Part shown: one piece after another, positions 8,166-15,574 of the stretch | Layout: the number at the start of each line of letters is the position of its first letter | Numbering within the stretch: the stretch's first letter is position 1 | Assembly: GCF_016862095.1 (NCBI RefSeq) | Contig: NZ_BOMH01000043.1 | Location: forward strand, 1-64,000 | Source of the DNA: Actinoplanes cyaneus | GTDB lineage: Bacteria > Actinomycetota > Actinomycetes > Mycobacteriales > Micromonosporaceae | Direction of reading: 5' to 3' | Length of the DNA stretch: 64,000 bases | Position numbers and translations under genes: made by a program | The notes under the pieces: model-generated | What the model saw: only the letters and a program-made list of their open reading frames with translations | The model's database searches: none | Told to the model about the DNA's origin: nothing

Positions 8166-8885
8166 ATGTCTGTCACCGGTCTCTTCCACGCTGTCGTCGA
8201 CGCCGCGCACACCGCCATCACCGGCCTCGCCACCCACCTCGAACCGCCGGCCGGAACCCTCGCGGCCGCCCTCGCGATCGTCGTTTTCACGCTGCTCGTC
8301 CGGGCGGCCCTGACCCCGCTCACCTACCTGCAGATCCGCACCGAACGCCGCCGGGCCGTCCTCGCCCCGGAGGTGGAGAAGCTCCGCAAGAAGCACAAGG
8401 ACCCGGTGGAGCTGGCCACCGCCACGCTCGCGTTGCAGCGGGAGCACGGCATCGGGCCGTTCGCCGGGATCCTGCCCGCGCTGGTCCAGGCCCCGTTCTT
8501 CATGGTCATGTACCGGGTCGCGCTGGACCCGCCGCCCGGGGCGATCGCCGGAGTCCCGCTGACCGCGCACCTCTCCGCGGGCCTGCCCGTCTTCGCCGTC
8601 CTCCTCGCCATCTCCACGGCGCTCGCCTGGTGGTCCTCCCGCCGGGCCGTCACCCAGCTGAGCGCCGTCCCGCAGTCCGCAGATCCGCAGTCCGCCGACC
8701 CCAGCCAGCAGGCCGCCGCCGTGACCGCCAAGATGCTCAAGTACCTCCCGTGGCTCAGCGTCCTGGCCGTGGCCTGGCTCCCGCTGGCCGGAGCCCTCTA
8801 CCTGGTCACGTCCTCGGCCTGGACCGCCGCCGAGCAGTTGGTCCGCCGCCGCCTGGTCCCCACCCCAACCCCCACCGCCCGCTGA
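8166..8885 (+). CDS. YidC/Oxa1-family membrane protein insertase (paralogue)
   Basis: The 239-aa protein has five hydrophobic segments and the conserved core of YidC/Oxa1. This includes a TM1 arginine region (LLVRAALTPL), the charged coiled-coil hairpin (EVEKLRKKHKDP) and the PFFMVMYRV segment. It inserts proteins into the cytoplasmic membrane alone or with SecYEG. It is shorter than the main actinobacterial YidC and is not next to rpmH/rnpA, so it is likely a second, specialised copy. GTG at 8130 is an alternative start; ATG 8166 follows a GGGG stretch and gives a normal first TM segment. It may be co-transcribed with the DUF6412-like gene. Confidence 0.85.
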   Translation: MSVTGLFHAVVDAAHTAITGLATHLEPPAGTLAAALAIVVFTLLVRAALTPLTYLQIRTERRRAVLAPEVEKLRKKHKDPVELATATLALQREHGIGPFAGILPALVQAPFFMVMYRVALDPPPGAIAGVPLTAHLSAGLPVFAVLLAISTALAWWSSRRAVTQLSAVPQSADPQSADPSQQAAAVTAKMLKYLPWLSVLAVAWLPLAGALYLVTSSAWTAAEQLVRRRLVPTPTPTAR

Positions 8886-9160
8886 CCACACCGCCACCCC
8901 ACACCCCACACGCCGCCCCCGACCGCCCACGGCCGGCGATCGGGCGGCCCGCCCGCCCGCGGCCCGCCCGTCCGCCCCTCTCGCCCCGGCCGCCCACGGC
9001 CCACCGAGCCCGCTCCTCGCCCCGGCTGCCCGCGGCCGGCGGCCCGCGTCCGGCAGCCCACCGCCCGCACCTCGCCGCCCGCGACTCCGCACCTCGCCGC
9101 TCGCCGGCCACACCCCGCGAGCGCCGCTTCGGTACCTCTCGCGACGCGGCTCGCCCTCCC
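8886..9160. other. Strongly C-rich gene-free stretch
   Basis: About 275 nt after yidC are made largely of C on the plus strand, with many CCGCCC, CCCAC and GCCCGC runs and little G outside CGG. No frame looks like protein and no tRNA or clear terminator is seen. It is bounded on the right by the second palindromic element. It could be C-rich enough to act as a Rho-loading region after yidC; that is inference. Confidence 0.5.
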
Positions 9161-9213
9161 GGCTGGTTCTCATGGGCGTTATGAGGCACGAATAACGCCC
9201 ATGAGAACCAGCC
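9161..9213. repeat. 53-bp perfect palindromic element, copy 2
   Basis: It is the exact reverse complement of positions 1-53: the arms are identical and the 9-nt loop reads in the opposite sense. The upstream flank (9137-9160), read in reverse complement, resembles the downstream flank of copy 1. The whole unit is therefore inverted and extends beyond the hairpin. It sits between yidC and the GH16 gene, upstream of the latter's promoter. Confidence 0.85.
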
Positions 9214-9369
9214 GGGACCTGGCGACGCGCCGCGGCCCGGTGTCGAGCGCACGTGGCGTTCCGGGCACGGAAGGGTCCCCGCGGGAGCAGCGGAGAAGGA
9301 CCACAGCGGTCGCGGGACCACAAGATCTTGAATCTGATCTTCATGAATATGAACGGGCATAGACATTCG

Positions 9370-9418
9370 TTGACAACTCGCTGAAACAAGCGTGAAACTT
9401 TTCTGAGAGAGCGCTCTC
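9370..9418 (+). promoter_or_regulatory. Promoter and LacI-type operator of the GH16 gene
   Basis: TTGACA at 9370-9375 is a consensus -35. A perfect palindrome, GAGAGCGCTCTC, at 9407-9418 lies near the expected transcription start and just before the ribosome site GGAAAGG. The AGCGCT core is typical of actinobacterial LacI-family sugar repressors such as CebR-like proteins. The -10 is poorly defined. Confidence 0.6.
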
Positions 9419-9446
9419 ACACCTCCCCCTCGGAAAGGCGTTCCCC

Positions 9447-10847
9447 ATGGCAGTTCCCCGCAGGCTCCTGGCTGTCGGCGCCGCGGCGCTGGCGATCGTG
9501 GCATCCGTGACATTCGTCAACACGGCAGAGGCGGCCGTGCCCCCACCGCCGGCCGGGATGTCGCTGGTGTTCAGCGACGACTTCACCGGCGCGGCAGGCA
9601 CCGGGCTGAACCGCACGAACTGGCTGTACGACATCGGCACCAGCTACCCCGGCGGCGCTCCCAACTGGGGCACCGGCGAGGTCGAGACGATGACGGACTC
9701 GACCGCGAACGTCTACCAGGACGGCGCCGGCAACCTGGCGATCAAGCCGATCCGCAGCTCGTCGGGGCAGTGGACGTCCGGGCGGGTGGAGACGCAGCGG
9801 ACCGATTTCGCGGCGCCGGCCGGTGGCCGGGTGCGGATCGAGGCGCGGCTGCAGCAACCGAATGTGAGCGGCGCGGCAGCGGCCGGTTACTGGCCGGCGT
9901 TCTGGGCGCTGGGTGACGCGGCGCGGCCGGTCGGCGCGACGAACTGGCCGGGCATCGGCGAGTGGGACATCATGGAGGACATCAACGGCCGGTCCTCGGT
10001 CTTCGCGGCGCTGCACTGCGGGACGAACCCGGGCGGCGTCTGCAACGAGACGACCGGGCTGGGCAGCGGCGAGCGGGCGTGTTCGGGTTGTCAGACCGGC
10101 TTCCACACCTACGCGATCGAGTTCGACCGCAGCACGTCGCCGGAGCAACTGCGGTGGTATCTGGACGGCAACAACTACTTCACCCTCAACTCGTCCCAGA
10201 TCGACGCGACCACCTGGAACAACGCGACGCACCACGGCATGTTCGTGATCCTGAACGTGGCGATGGGCGGCGGCTTCCCGGCGGCGTTCGGGGGCGGGCC
10301 GACCGCGGAGACGCAGTCCGGCGTGCCGATGCTGGTCGACTACGTGGCGGTGTACCAGTCGTCGGGCGGCGGCCCGAGCACCCCGCCGAGCAGCTCGCCG
10401 CCGATCAGCACCCCGCCGAGCAGCACTCCGCCGGGCGGGACGCGCGACGCGTACGCGCAGATTCAGGCCGAGTCCCACAACGCGGCGAGCAACGTGACGG
10501 TGGAGACGTGCTCCGAGGGTGGTCAGGATGTCGGGAACCTCGGGAACGGTGACTGGCTGCAGTTCAACAATGTGAACTTCGGGACCGGCGGGGTGCGGGA
10601 CTTCGTGGGCCGGGTCGCCTCGGGCGCGGCGGGCGGGGTGAGCGGCCTGGTCGAGGTGCGCGTCGACAGCCGGAGCAGCGCGCCGATCGGCAGCTTCGCG
10701 CTGAGCAACACCGGCGGCTGGCAGACCTGGACGTCGGTGCCGGGCAACGTGGCCAACGTGACCGGAAGCCACACGGTGTACCTGACCTTCACCAGTGGAC
10801 AGCCGGCCGACTTCATCAATGTGAACTGGATTCAGTTCCGCAAGTAG
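9447..10847 (+). CDS. Secreted GH16 beta-glucanase with C-terminal CBM6
   Basis: The 466-aa exported enzyme has a signal peptide (1-29, ending AEA), a GH16 domain (about 35-305), a Pro/Ser linker (309-332) and a CBM6-like domain (333-466). The GH16 catalytic motif GEWDIMEDI supplies nucleophile and acid/base glutamates, as in endo-beta-1,3-glucanases (laminarinases). The CBM6 shows IQAESH, GNGDWLQF and VNWIQF. It probably degrades fungal or algal beta-glucan. A LacI-type palindrome precedes it, suggesting sugar-responsive control, and an inverted repeat follows it. Two chitinase genes lie downstream, making a fungal cell-wall degradation group. Confidence 0.92.
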   Translation: MAVPRRLLAVGAAALAIVASVTFVNTAEAAVPPPPAGMSLVFSDDFTGAAGTGLNRTNWLYDIGTSYPGGAPNWGTGEVETMTDSTANVYQDGAGNLAIKPIRSSSGQWTSGRVETQRTDFAAPAGGRVRIEARLQQPNVSGAAAAGYWPAFWALGDAARPVGATNWPGIGEWDIMEDINGRSSVFAALHCGTNPGGVCNETTGLGSGERACSGCQTGFHTYAIEFDRSTSPEQLRWYLDGNNYFTLNSSQIDATTWNNATHHGMFVILNVAMGGGFPAAFGGGPTAETQSGVPMLVDYVAVYQSSGGGPSTPPSSSPPISTPPSSTPPGGTRDAYAQIQAESHNAASNVTVETCSEGGQDVGNLGNGDWLQFNNVNFGTGGVRDFVGRVASGAAGGVSGLVEVRVDSRSSAPIGSFALSNTGGWQTWTSVPGNVANVTGSHTVYLTFTSGQPADFINVNWIQFRK

Positions 10848-10857
10848 CCAGGGATGT

Positions 10858-10898
10858 CGATGGGCCGTGCCTGCTGAACAGCGGGCCACGGCCCATCG
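10858..10898 (+). terminator. Hairpin after the GH16 gene
   Basis: CGATGGGCCGTG (10858-10869) pairs perfectly with CACGGCCCATCG (10887-10898) around a 17-nt loop. It begins 10 nt past the stop codon. The following sequence TCGTGTCTG is only weakly T-rich. Confidence 0.65.
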
Positions 10899-10950
10899 TC
10901 GTGTCTGCGTAACGGATCGAGATTTAAAGATATTTAAGGTTCATACCCTC

Positions 10951-10979
10951 TTTACATTTACTGTTAACAGTCCTAAAGA
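10951..10979 (+). promoter_or_regulatory. Chitinase promoter with palindrome between -35 and -10
   Basis: TTTACA (10951-10956) and TAAAGA (10974-10979) are 17 nt apart. A perfect 12-bp palindrome, ACTGTTAACAGT, fills 10960-10971 between them. The whole 10921-10985 stretch is unusually AT-rich for this genome. A repressor bound there would block RNA polymerase. It does not match the DasR consensus I know. Confidence 0.6.
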
Positions 10980-11016
10980 TTGAACCATCTCACCGGAGGC
11001 GCATGGAAGGACAGCT

Positions 11017-12276
11017 ATGAGGCGCTCCCGATCGGTTCTTCTCGCGACGGTCACCGCGGTGGCCGCAGCCGGCACTGCCACCTGGTTCGCGGGCGACGCC
11101 TCGGCGGCGGCGGCCTGCGCCCCAGCGTGGAGCTCGACCGCGACCTACGTCAAGGACAACGTCGCTTCGCAGAGCGGCCACAACTACACCGCGAAGTGGT
11201 GGACGCAGAACGAGTCGCCGGCCACCCACAGTGGTCAGTGGGACGTCTGGATCGACAACGGGACGTGCGGCGGAGGAACCACGCCGACGAGCAGTCCCAC
11301 CAGCAGCCCGACCGTGAGCCCGACGGTGAGCCCGACCGTGAGCACCGGCCCGACCACGCAGCCGACCGGGACGGGAAGCCTCCCGGCGCACTTCCTCACC
11401 GGTTACTGGCAGAACTTCGTGAACGGCGCGGCCCCGCTCAAGCTGGCCGCCGTCCCCGCCACGTACGACCTGATCGCGGTCGCCTTCGCCGACGCCACGT
11501 CGACCCCGGGCGCGGTGAGCTTCACCCTCGACAGCGGTCTGGCGAGCGCGGTCGGCGGCTACACCGACGCGCAGTTCAAGGCGGACATCGCCACGCTGCA
11601 CGCGCGCGGCAAGAAGGTGATCATCTCGGTCGGCGGGGAGAAGGGCTCGGTTAGCGTCTCCAGCGACGCGGCGGCGACCGCCTTCGCGAACTCGGTCTGG
11701 TCGCTGATCCAGACCTACGGCTTCGACGGCGTCGACATCGACCTGGAGAACGGGCTCAACCCGACCTACATGGCGAGCGCGCTGCGGAGTCTGCGCAGCA
11801 AGGCCGGCGCGAACCTGATCATCACGATGGCGCCGCAGACCATCGACATGCAGAGCACCGGCTCCTCGTACTTCGCGCTCGCCCTGTCGATCAAGGACAT
11901 CCTCACGGTCGTCCACACCCAGTTCTACAACTCGGGCGCGATGCTCGGCTGCGACCAGATGAACGCGTACAGCCAGGGCTCGGAGAACTTCCTGACCGCG
12001 CTCGCCTGCATCCAGACCCAGAACGGCCTGCGGCCCGACCAGGTCTCGCTCGGCCTGCCGGCCAGCACCAGCGCCGCGGGCGGCGGATACGTCGCGCCGT
12101 CGGTGGTCAACGCCGCCCTGGACTGCCTGGCCCGCGGCACGAACTGCGGAACGTTCAAGCCGCCGGCCACCTACCCGGGCATCCGTGGCGCGATGACCTG
12201 GTCGATCAATTGGGATGTCACCAACGGCAACAACTGGGCCAACACGATCGACCCGCACCTCTCCACCCTGCCCTGA
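11017..12276 (+). CDS. Secreted GH18 chitinase with N-terminal chitin-binding module
   Basis: The 419-aa exported enzyme has a signal peptide (1-31), a CBM5/12-like chitin-binding module (about 34-83; YVKDNVASQSGHNYTAKWW), a Ser/Thr/Pro linker (88-123) and a GH18 catalytic domain. The DGVDIDLE motif at about 236-244 carries the catalytic Glu. It hydrolyses chitin to soluble oligosaccharides. The start ATG follows AAGGACA. A second chitinase begins 29 nt after its stop, so the two are likely one operon. Confidence 0.93.
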   Translation: MRRSRSVLLATVTAVAAAGTATWFAGDASAAAACAPAWSSTATYVKDNVASQSGHNYTAKWWTQNESPATHSGQWDVWIDNGTCGGGTTPTSSPTSSPTVSPTVSPTVSTGPTTQPTGTGSLPAHFLTGYWQNFVNGAAPLKLAAVPATYDLIAVAFADATSTPGAVSFTLDSGLASAVGGYTDAQFKADIATLHARGKKVIISVGGEKGSVSVSSDAAATAFANSVWSLIQTYGFDGVDIDLENGLNPTYMASALRSLRSKAGANLIITMAPQTIDMQSTGSSYFALALSIKDILTVVHTQFYNSGAMLGCDQMNAYSQGSENFLTALACIQTQNGLRPDQVSLGLPASTSAAGGGYVAPSVVNAALDCLARGTNCGTFKPPATYPGIRGAMTWSINWDVTNGNNWANTIDPHLSTLP

Positions 12277-12305
12277 TCCCCCTCTCACCCCCACGGAGCA
12301 CCCCC

Positions 12306-13499
12306 ATGCGTACCAGCAGGAAGATCGCTCTCATCTCCGCGGTTCTCGCGGCCGGGACGGCCGCGGCCGTACTCCCGATGACGTTCGCCAGCGCGGCGAC
12401 GGCCTGTGCCCCGGCCTGGTCGGCGTCCGCCACCTACGTGAAGGACAACGTCGCCTCGCAGAGCGGCCACAACTTCACCGCGAAGTGGTGGACCCAGAAC
12501 GAGTCGCCGTCCACCCACAGCGGCCAGTGGGACGTCTGGATCGACAATGGCACCTGCGGCGGCGGCACCACCCCGCCGACCACCACCCCGCCGACCGGCC
12601 CGACCACCAACCCGCCGACCACCGGCACCAAGATGGCCTCGGCGCCGTACGTCTACCCGGGCTGGGGCAACCCGCCGGCGCCCGCGACGATCGTCAACGC
12701 CACCGGCATCAAGGCGTTCACGATGGCGTTCGTGCTGGCCAACGGCTGCAACCCGGTGTGGGACGGCGAGTCCGGCCTGACCGGTGGCGTGCACGCCAGC
12801 TACATCTCGCAGATCAAGGCGGCCGGCGCGGACGTCGTCCCGTCGATCGGCGGCTGGAGCGGTAACAAGCTCGGCCCGAACTGCGCGACCGCCGACGCCC
12901 TGGCCGGCGCGTACCAGAAGGTGATCAACGCCTTCGGTCTCAAGGCGATCGACATCGACATCGAGAACACCGACGAGTTCGAGAACACCGCGGTGCAGGA
13001 CCGGATCCTGGGCGCCCTGAAGATCATCAAGGCGAACAACCCGTCGGTGAAGACCATCGTCACGTTCGGTACCTCGCCGACCGGCCCGAACTACTACGGC
13101 ACCCGGCTCGTGCAGCAGGCCAAGGCGCTGGGCGCGAACATCGACATCTTCACCCAGATGCCGTTCGACTTCGGCGGCGGCGCCGACATGTACGCCTCCA
13201 CCGTCGGCGCGACCGAGGGCCTGAAGAACCTGGTCAAGACCACCTTCGGCTACACCGACGCGCAGGCGTACTCGCACATCGGCATCTCCGGCATGAACGG
13301 CCTCTCCGACCAGCAGGAGGTCACCTCGGTCGACACCTGGACCCGGATCCGGGACTACGCCAAGAACAACGGCCTGGCCCGCTTCACCTTCTGGTCGGTC
13401 AACCGGGACCGTGGCTGCGCCGGCGGCGGCGTGGTCTCCGACTGCTCCGGCATCGCGCAGGCCGACTGGGCGTTCACCAAGGTCAGCGCGGGCTTCTGA
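12306..13499 (+). CDS. Secreted GH18 chitinase (DIDIE-type) with chitin-binding module
   Basis: The 397-aa exported protein has a signal peptide (1-31), a CBM5/12-like module nearly identical to that of the upstream chitinase, a Thr/Pro linker and a GH18 domain from about 113. The catalytic region reads IDIDIEN near 215-222. The usual first Asp of DxxDxDxE is absent, as in a known GH18 subgroup whose motif is close to LDFDIEG. FTFWSVNRD near the C-terminus matches the lipoprotein GH18 at 35492-36517. ATG 12306 has a GGAG upstream; the longer frame from 12210 overlaps the preceding gene and lacks a signal peptide. Confidence 0.92.
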   Translation: MRTSRKIALISAVLAAGTAAAVLPMTFASAATACAPAWSASATYVKDNVASQSGHNFTAKWWTQNESPSTHSGQWDVWIDNGTCGGGTTPPTTTPPTGPTTNPPTTGTKMASAPYVYPGWGNPPAPATIVNATGIKAFTMAFVLANGCNPVWDGESGLTGGVHASYISQIKAAGADVVPSIGGWSGNKLGPNCATADALAGAYQKVINAFGLKAIDIDIENTDEFENTAVQDRILGALKIIKANNPSVKTIVTFGTSPTGPNYYGTRLVQQAKALGANIDIFTQMPFDFGGGADMYASTVGATEGLKNLVKTTFGYTDAQAYSHIGISGMNGLSDQQEVTSVDTWTRIRDYAKNNGLARFTFWSVNRDRGCAGGGVVSDCSGIAQADWAFTKVSAGF

Positions 13500-13537
13500 G
13501 CTGACTTAGAGATCAACACCGGTTTTCCCGTACGGCA

Positions 13538-14182
13538 TCAGGAAACGCGGTCGTCCACCCGGGCGGCCGCGTTCCGCCGTTTCCGCACCTTCTTGACGAT
13601 CCACCAGCCGATGGCGCCGGCGAAGAACGCCCACATGGCGTAGTCGAACCAGTGGCTGTACTGCTCGACGTCCTGCCAGCGCGACCCCAGCGCGTATCCC
13701 GCGCCGACGAACAGGGCGTTCCAGACCCCGCTGCCGATCGCGGTGAACAGGGCGAACTGCCCGAGCGGCATCCGGTTGGCCCCGGCCGGGACGGAGACCA
13801 GGCTGCGGACCACCGGGGCGCACCGCCCGAACAGCACCGCGGCCTTCGCGTGCCGCTCGAACCAGCGATCCGCCTGGTTCAGGTCGTCGGCATCGACCAG
13901 GGGGATCCGGTCCAGCCAGCGGCGCAGCCGTTCCTCACCGAGGCCGCGGCCCAGCCAGTAGAGCAGCAGGGCGCCGACCAGCGCGCCCACCGTCGCGGCG
14001 GCCCAGACCAGGGTCAGGTTCACCCGGCCCTCGCTGGCCAGGAAACCGGCCATGGACAGCACGATTTCGCTGGGGATCGGCGGCACCAGGTTCTCCAGCG
14101 CCACGAGCAGGCCGACGCCCGCCTCACCGAGGGAGTCGATCACGGAGGCGACCCACCCGGCCAGCCCGGTCAATTCAGCCAT
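13538..14182 (-). CDS. DedA-family membrane protein
   Basis: The 214-aa integral membrane protein has the DedA/SNARE-associated signature: ENLVPPIPSE near residues 30-40 and FGRCAPVVRSLVSVPAG near 118-134, each in re-entrant hydrophobic segments. DedA proteins are proposed lipid or undecaprenyl-phosphate flippases needed for envelope homeostasis. GGAGG precedes ATG 14182. It is divergent from the padR gene, with 73 nt between the starts. Confidence 0.9.
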   Translation of the reverse strand: MAELTGLAGWVASVIDSLGEAGVGLLVALENLVPPIPSEIVLSMAGFLASEGRVNLTLVWAAATVGALVGALLLYWLGRGLGEERLRRWLDRIPLVDADDLNQADRWFERHAKAAVLFGRCAPVVRSLVSVPAGANRMPLGQFALFTAIGSGVWNALFVGAGYALGSRWQDVEQYSHWFDYAMWAFFAGAIGWWIVKKVRKRRNAAARVDDRVS

Positions 14183-14224
14183 TCATCCTCCGTACCCGAT
14201 CTACCGCCGGGCAACCACTTCCGT

Positions 14225-14246
14225 ATATACCGATGATCGGTATATT
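14225..14246 (+). promoter_or_regulatory. PadR operator overlapping the -10
   Basis: A perfect inverted repeat with 10-nt arms (ATATACCGAT and ATCGGTATAT) around a single G covers 14225-14245. The right arm contains the -10 TATATT (14241-14246), 9 nt before the GTG start of padR. This is the layout expected for autorepression by a PadR protein. It may also affect dedA. Confidence 0.75.
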
Positions 14247-14255
14247 CTTCCCGCC

Positions 14256-14603
14256 GTGACAGACATGCCGATGCGGGAGCCGACGTTCCTGGTGCTCACC
14301 GCCCTGGCCGAGGAGCCCCGGCACGGATACGCGGTGATCGAGGACGTGGCCACGATGACCGGCGGGCGGGTCCGGCTGCGCGCCGGGACGCTCTACGCCG
14401 CGCTCGACCGCCTGCGCCTCGACGGCCTGATCGAGGTCGATCGCGAGGAGGTCGTCCAGTCCCGGCTGCGGCGCTACTACCGGCTCACGGGGGCCGGCGA
14501 GCAGAGCCTGGCCGCCGAGTCCGCCCGCCTGCGCCAGCAGGCCACCATTGCCGAGCGCCGCCTCAAGATCCGTCGGGCCGGCCTCGGGGGAGCCACCGCA
14601 TGA
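14256..14603 (+). CDS. PadR-family transcriptional regulator
   Basis: The 115-aa protein is a PadR winged-helix repressor (EEPRHGYAVIEDV; RAGTLYAALDRLRLDGLIEV; RRYYRLTGAG). It probably senses a small molecule or envelope stress and represses its own operon. The following membrane protein gene overlaps its stop by 4 nt (ATGA), so they are translationally coupled. GTG 14256 is 9 nt after the -10 TATATT, implying a leaderless mRNA. ATG 14265 or 14271 are alternatives. Confidence 0.87.
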   Translation: MTDMPMREPTFLVLTALAEEPRHGYAVIEDVATMTGGRVRLRAGTLYAALDRLRLDGLIEVDREEVVQSRLRRYYRLTGAGEQSLAAESARLRQQATIAERRLKIRRAGLGGATA

Positions 14604-15574
14604 CCACCTTGGAGAAGACGTATCGCCGGCTGCTGCGGGTCTATCCCGCGGCCCACCGCGAGGTCTACCAGGAGGAGATGCTCGGCGTCCTGCTCGCCGG
14701 CTCGCCGCCGGGCCGGCGCCTCCCTCGCCCGGCCGATGCCCTCGACCTGCTCCGCGCCGGCCTCGCGGTCCGCTTCAGCAGAGAAGCAAGGGCCGATTGC
14801 AGTACGGCGTGGCGCGACGCCGCCGCGCTCAGCGCCCTCTTCGTGGCCCTGTTGATCGGCGGTTTCGCCGTGGCCACGGTCACCGAGGCGATCGCCGACC
14901 GGCTGCACCACGTCCCGACGACGCTCGGCGGTGCCGCGGGCCTGGCCGACCCGGCGTCACGCGCGGTGGCCTGGCTCGCGGTCGCGGCCGCCGCGCTGGC
15001 CGGGCGTTACCGTGCGGCGGCCGTGCTCTCCGGGGTCACGCTGCTGGTCGAGCTCGGCACCCTGACGTTCTGGGTGGGCCTGACCCCGTGGGCGGCGATG
15101 CGCCTGGCCTGGGTGCCGAGCATGGCGATCCTGGTGGCGGCCGCTTTCGCCACCGCGCGGACGGCCCGCCCGGCCCGGGTGCTGGCCGGCCGCCTCGGTC
15201 TCGGGATGCTGGCGGCCGCCGTGTCGGTCTCCCTGTTCGCCGCCTGGGCCGAACGGCTGCCGTTCCTGCAGGTCGACGATCTCTCGGTCTGGCTGCCACT
15301 GGCGCTGTTCGCCGGCGTGACGATCGGGCTCGAGCCGCCGGTGCGCCGTCGCGTGGCGCTGGTGTTCCCGGGGATGCTGCTGGCGCCGATCGTGCTGTTG
15401 CAGACCTGGGACTCGACAGTGCTGGCCGGCACGACCACCTGGGTGCCGGAGACGGTCACCGCGGGTGAGGTGGCGCTCACCCTGGCGCCGCTGGGGATCG
15501 TCGCGGTCGCCGCGGCCGGGTTCGCCCGACGTTTTGCGGCGGGGACGGGCGGACATGTAAAGGTGCATGAGTGA
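14600..15574 (+). CDS. Membrane protein coupled to PadR
   Basis: The 324-aa protein has a hydrophilic N-terminus (LEKTYRRLLRVYP.AHREVYQEEML), a motif often seen in membrane proteins encoded after padR in actinomycetes. About seven to eight hydrophobic segments follow. Function is unknown. The ATGA overlap with padR makes it the likely regulated target. Its 3' end overlaps the next gene by 8 nt. Confidence 0.8.
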   Translation: MTTLEKTYRRLLRVYPAAHREVYQEEMLGVLLAGSPPGRRLPRPADALDLLRAGLAVRFSREARADCSTAWRDAAALSALFVALLIGGFAVATVTEAIADRLHHVPTTLGGAAGLADPASRAVAWLAVAAAALAGRYRAAAVLSGVTLLVELGTLTFWVGLTPWAAMRLAWVPSMAILVAAAFATARTARPARVLAGRLGLGMLAAAVSVSLFAAWAERLPFLQVDDLSVWLPLALFAGVTIGLEPPVRRRVALVFPGMLLAPIVLLQTWDSTVLAGTTTWVPETVTAGEVALTLAPLGIVAVAAAGFARRFAAGTGGHVKVHE

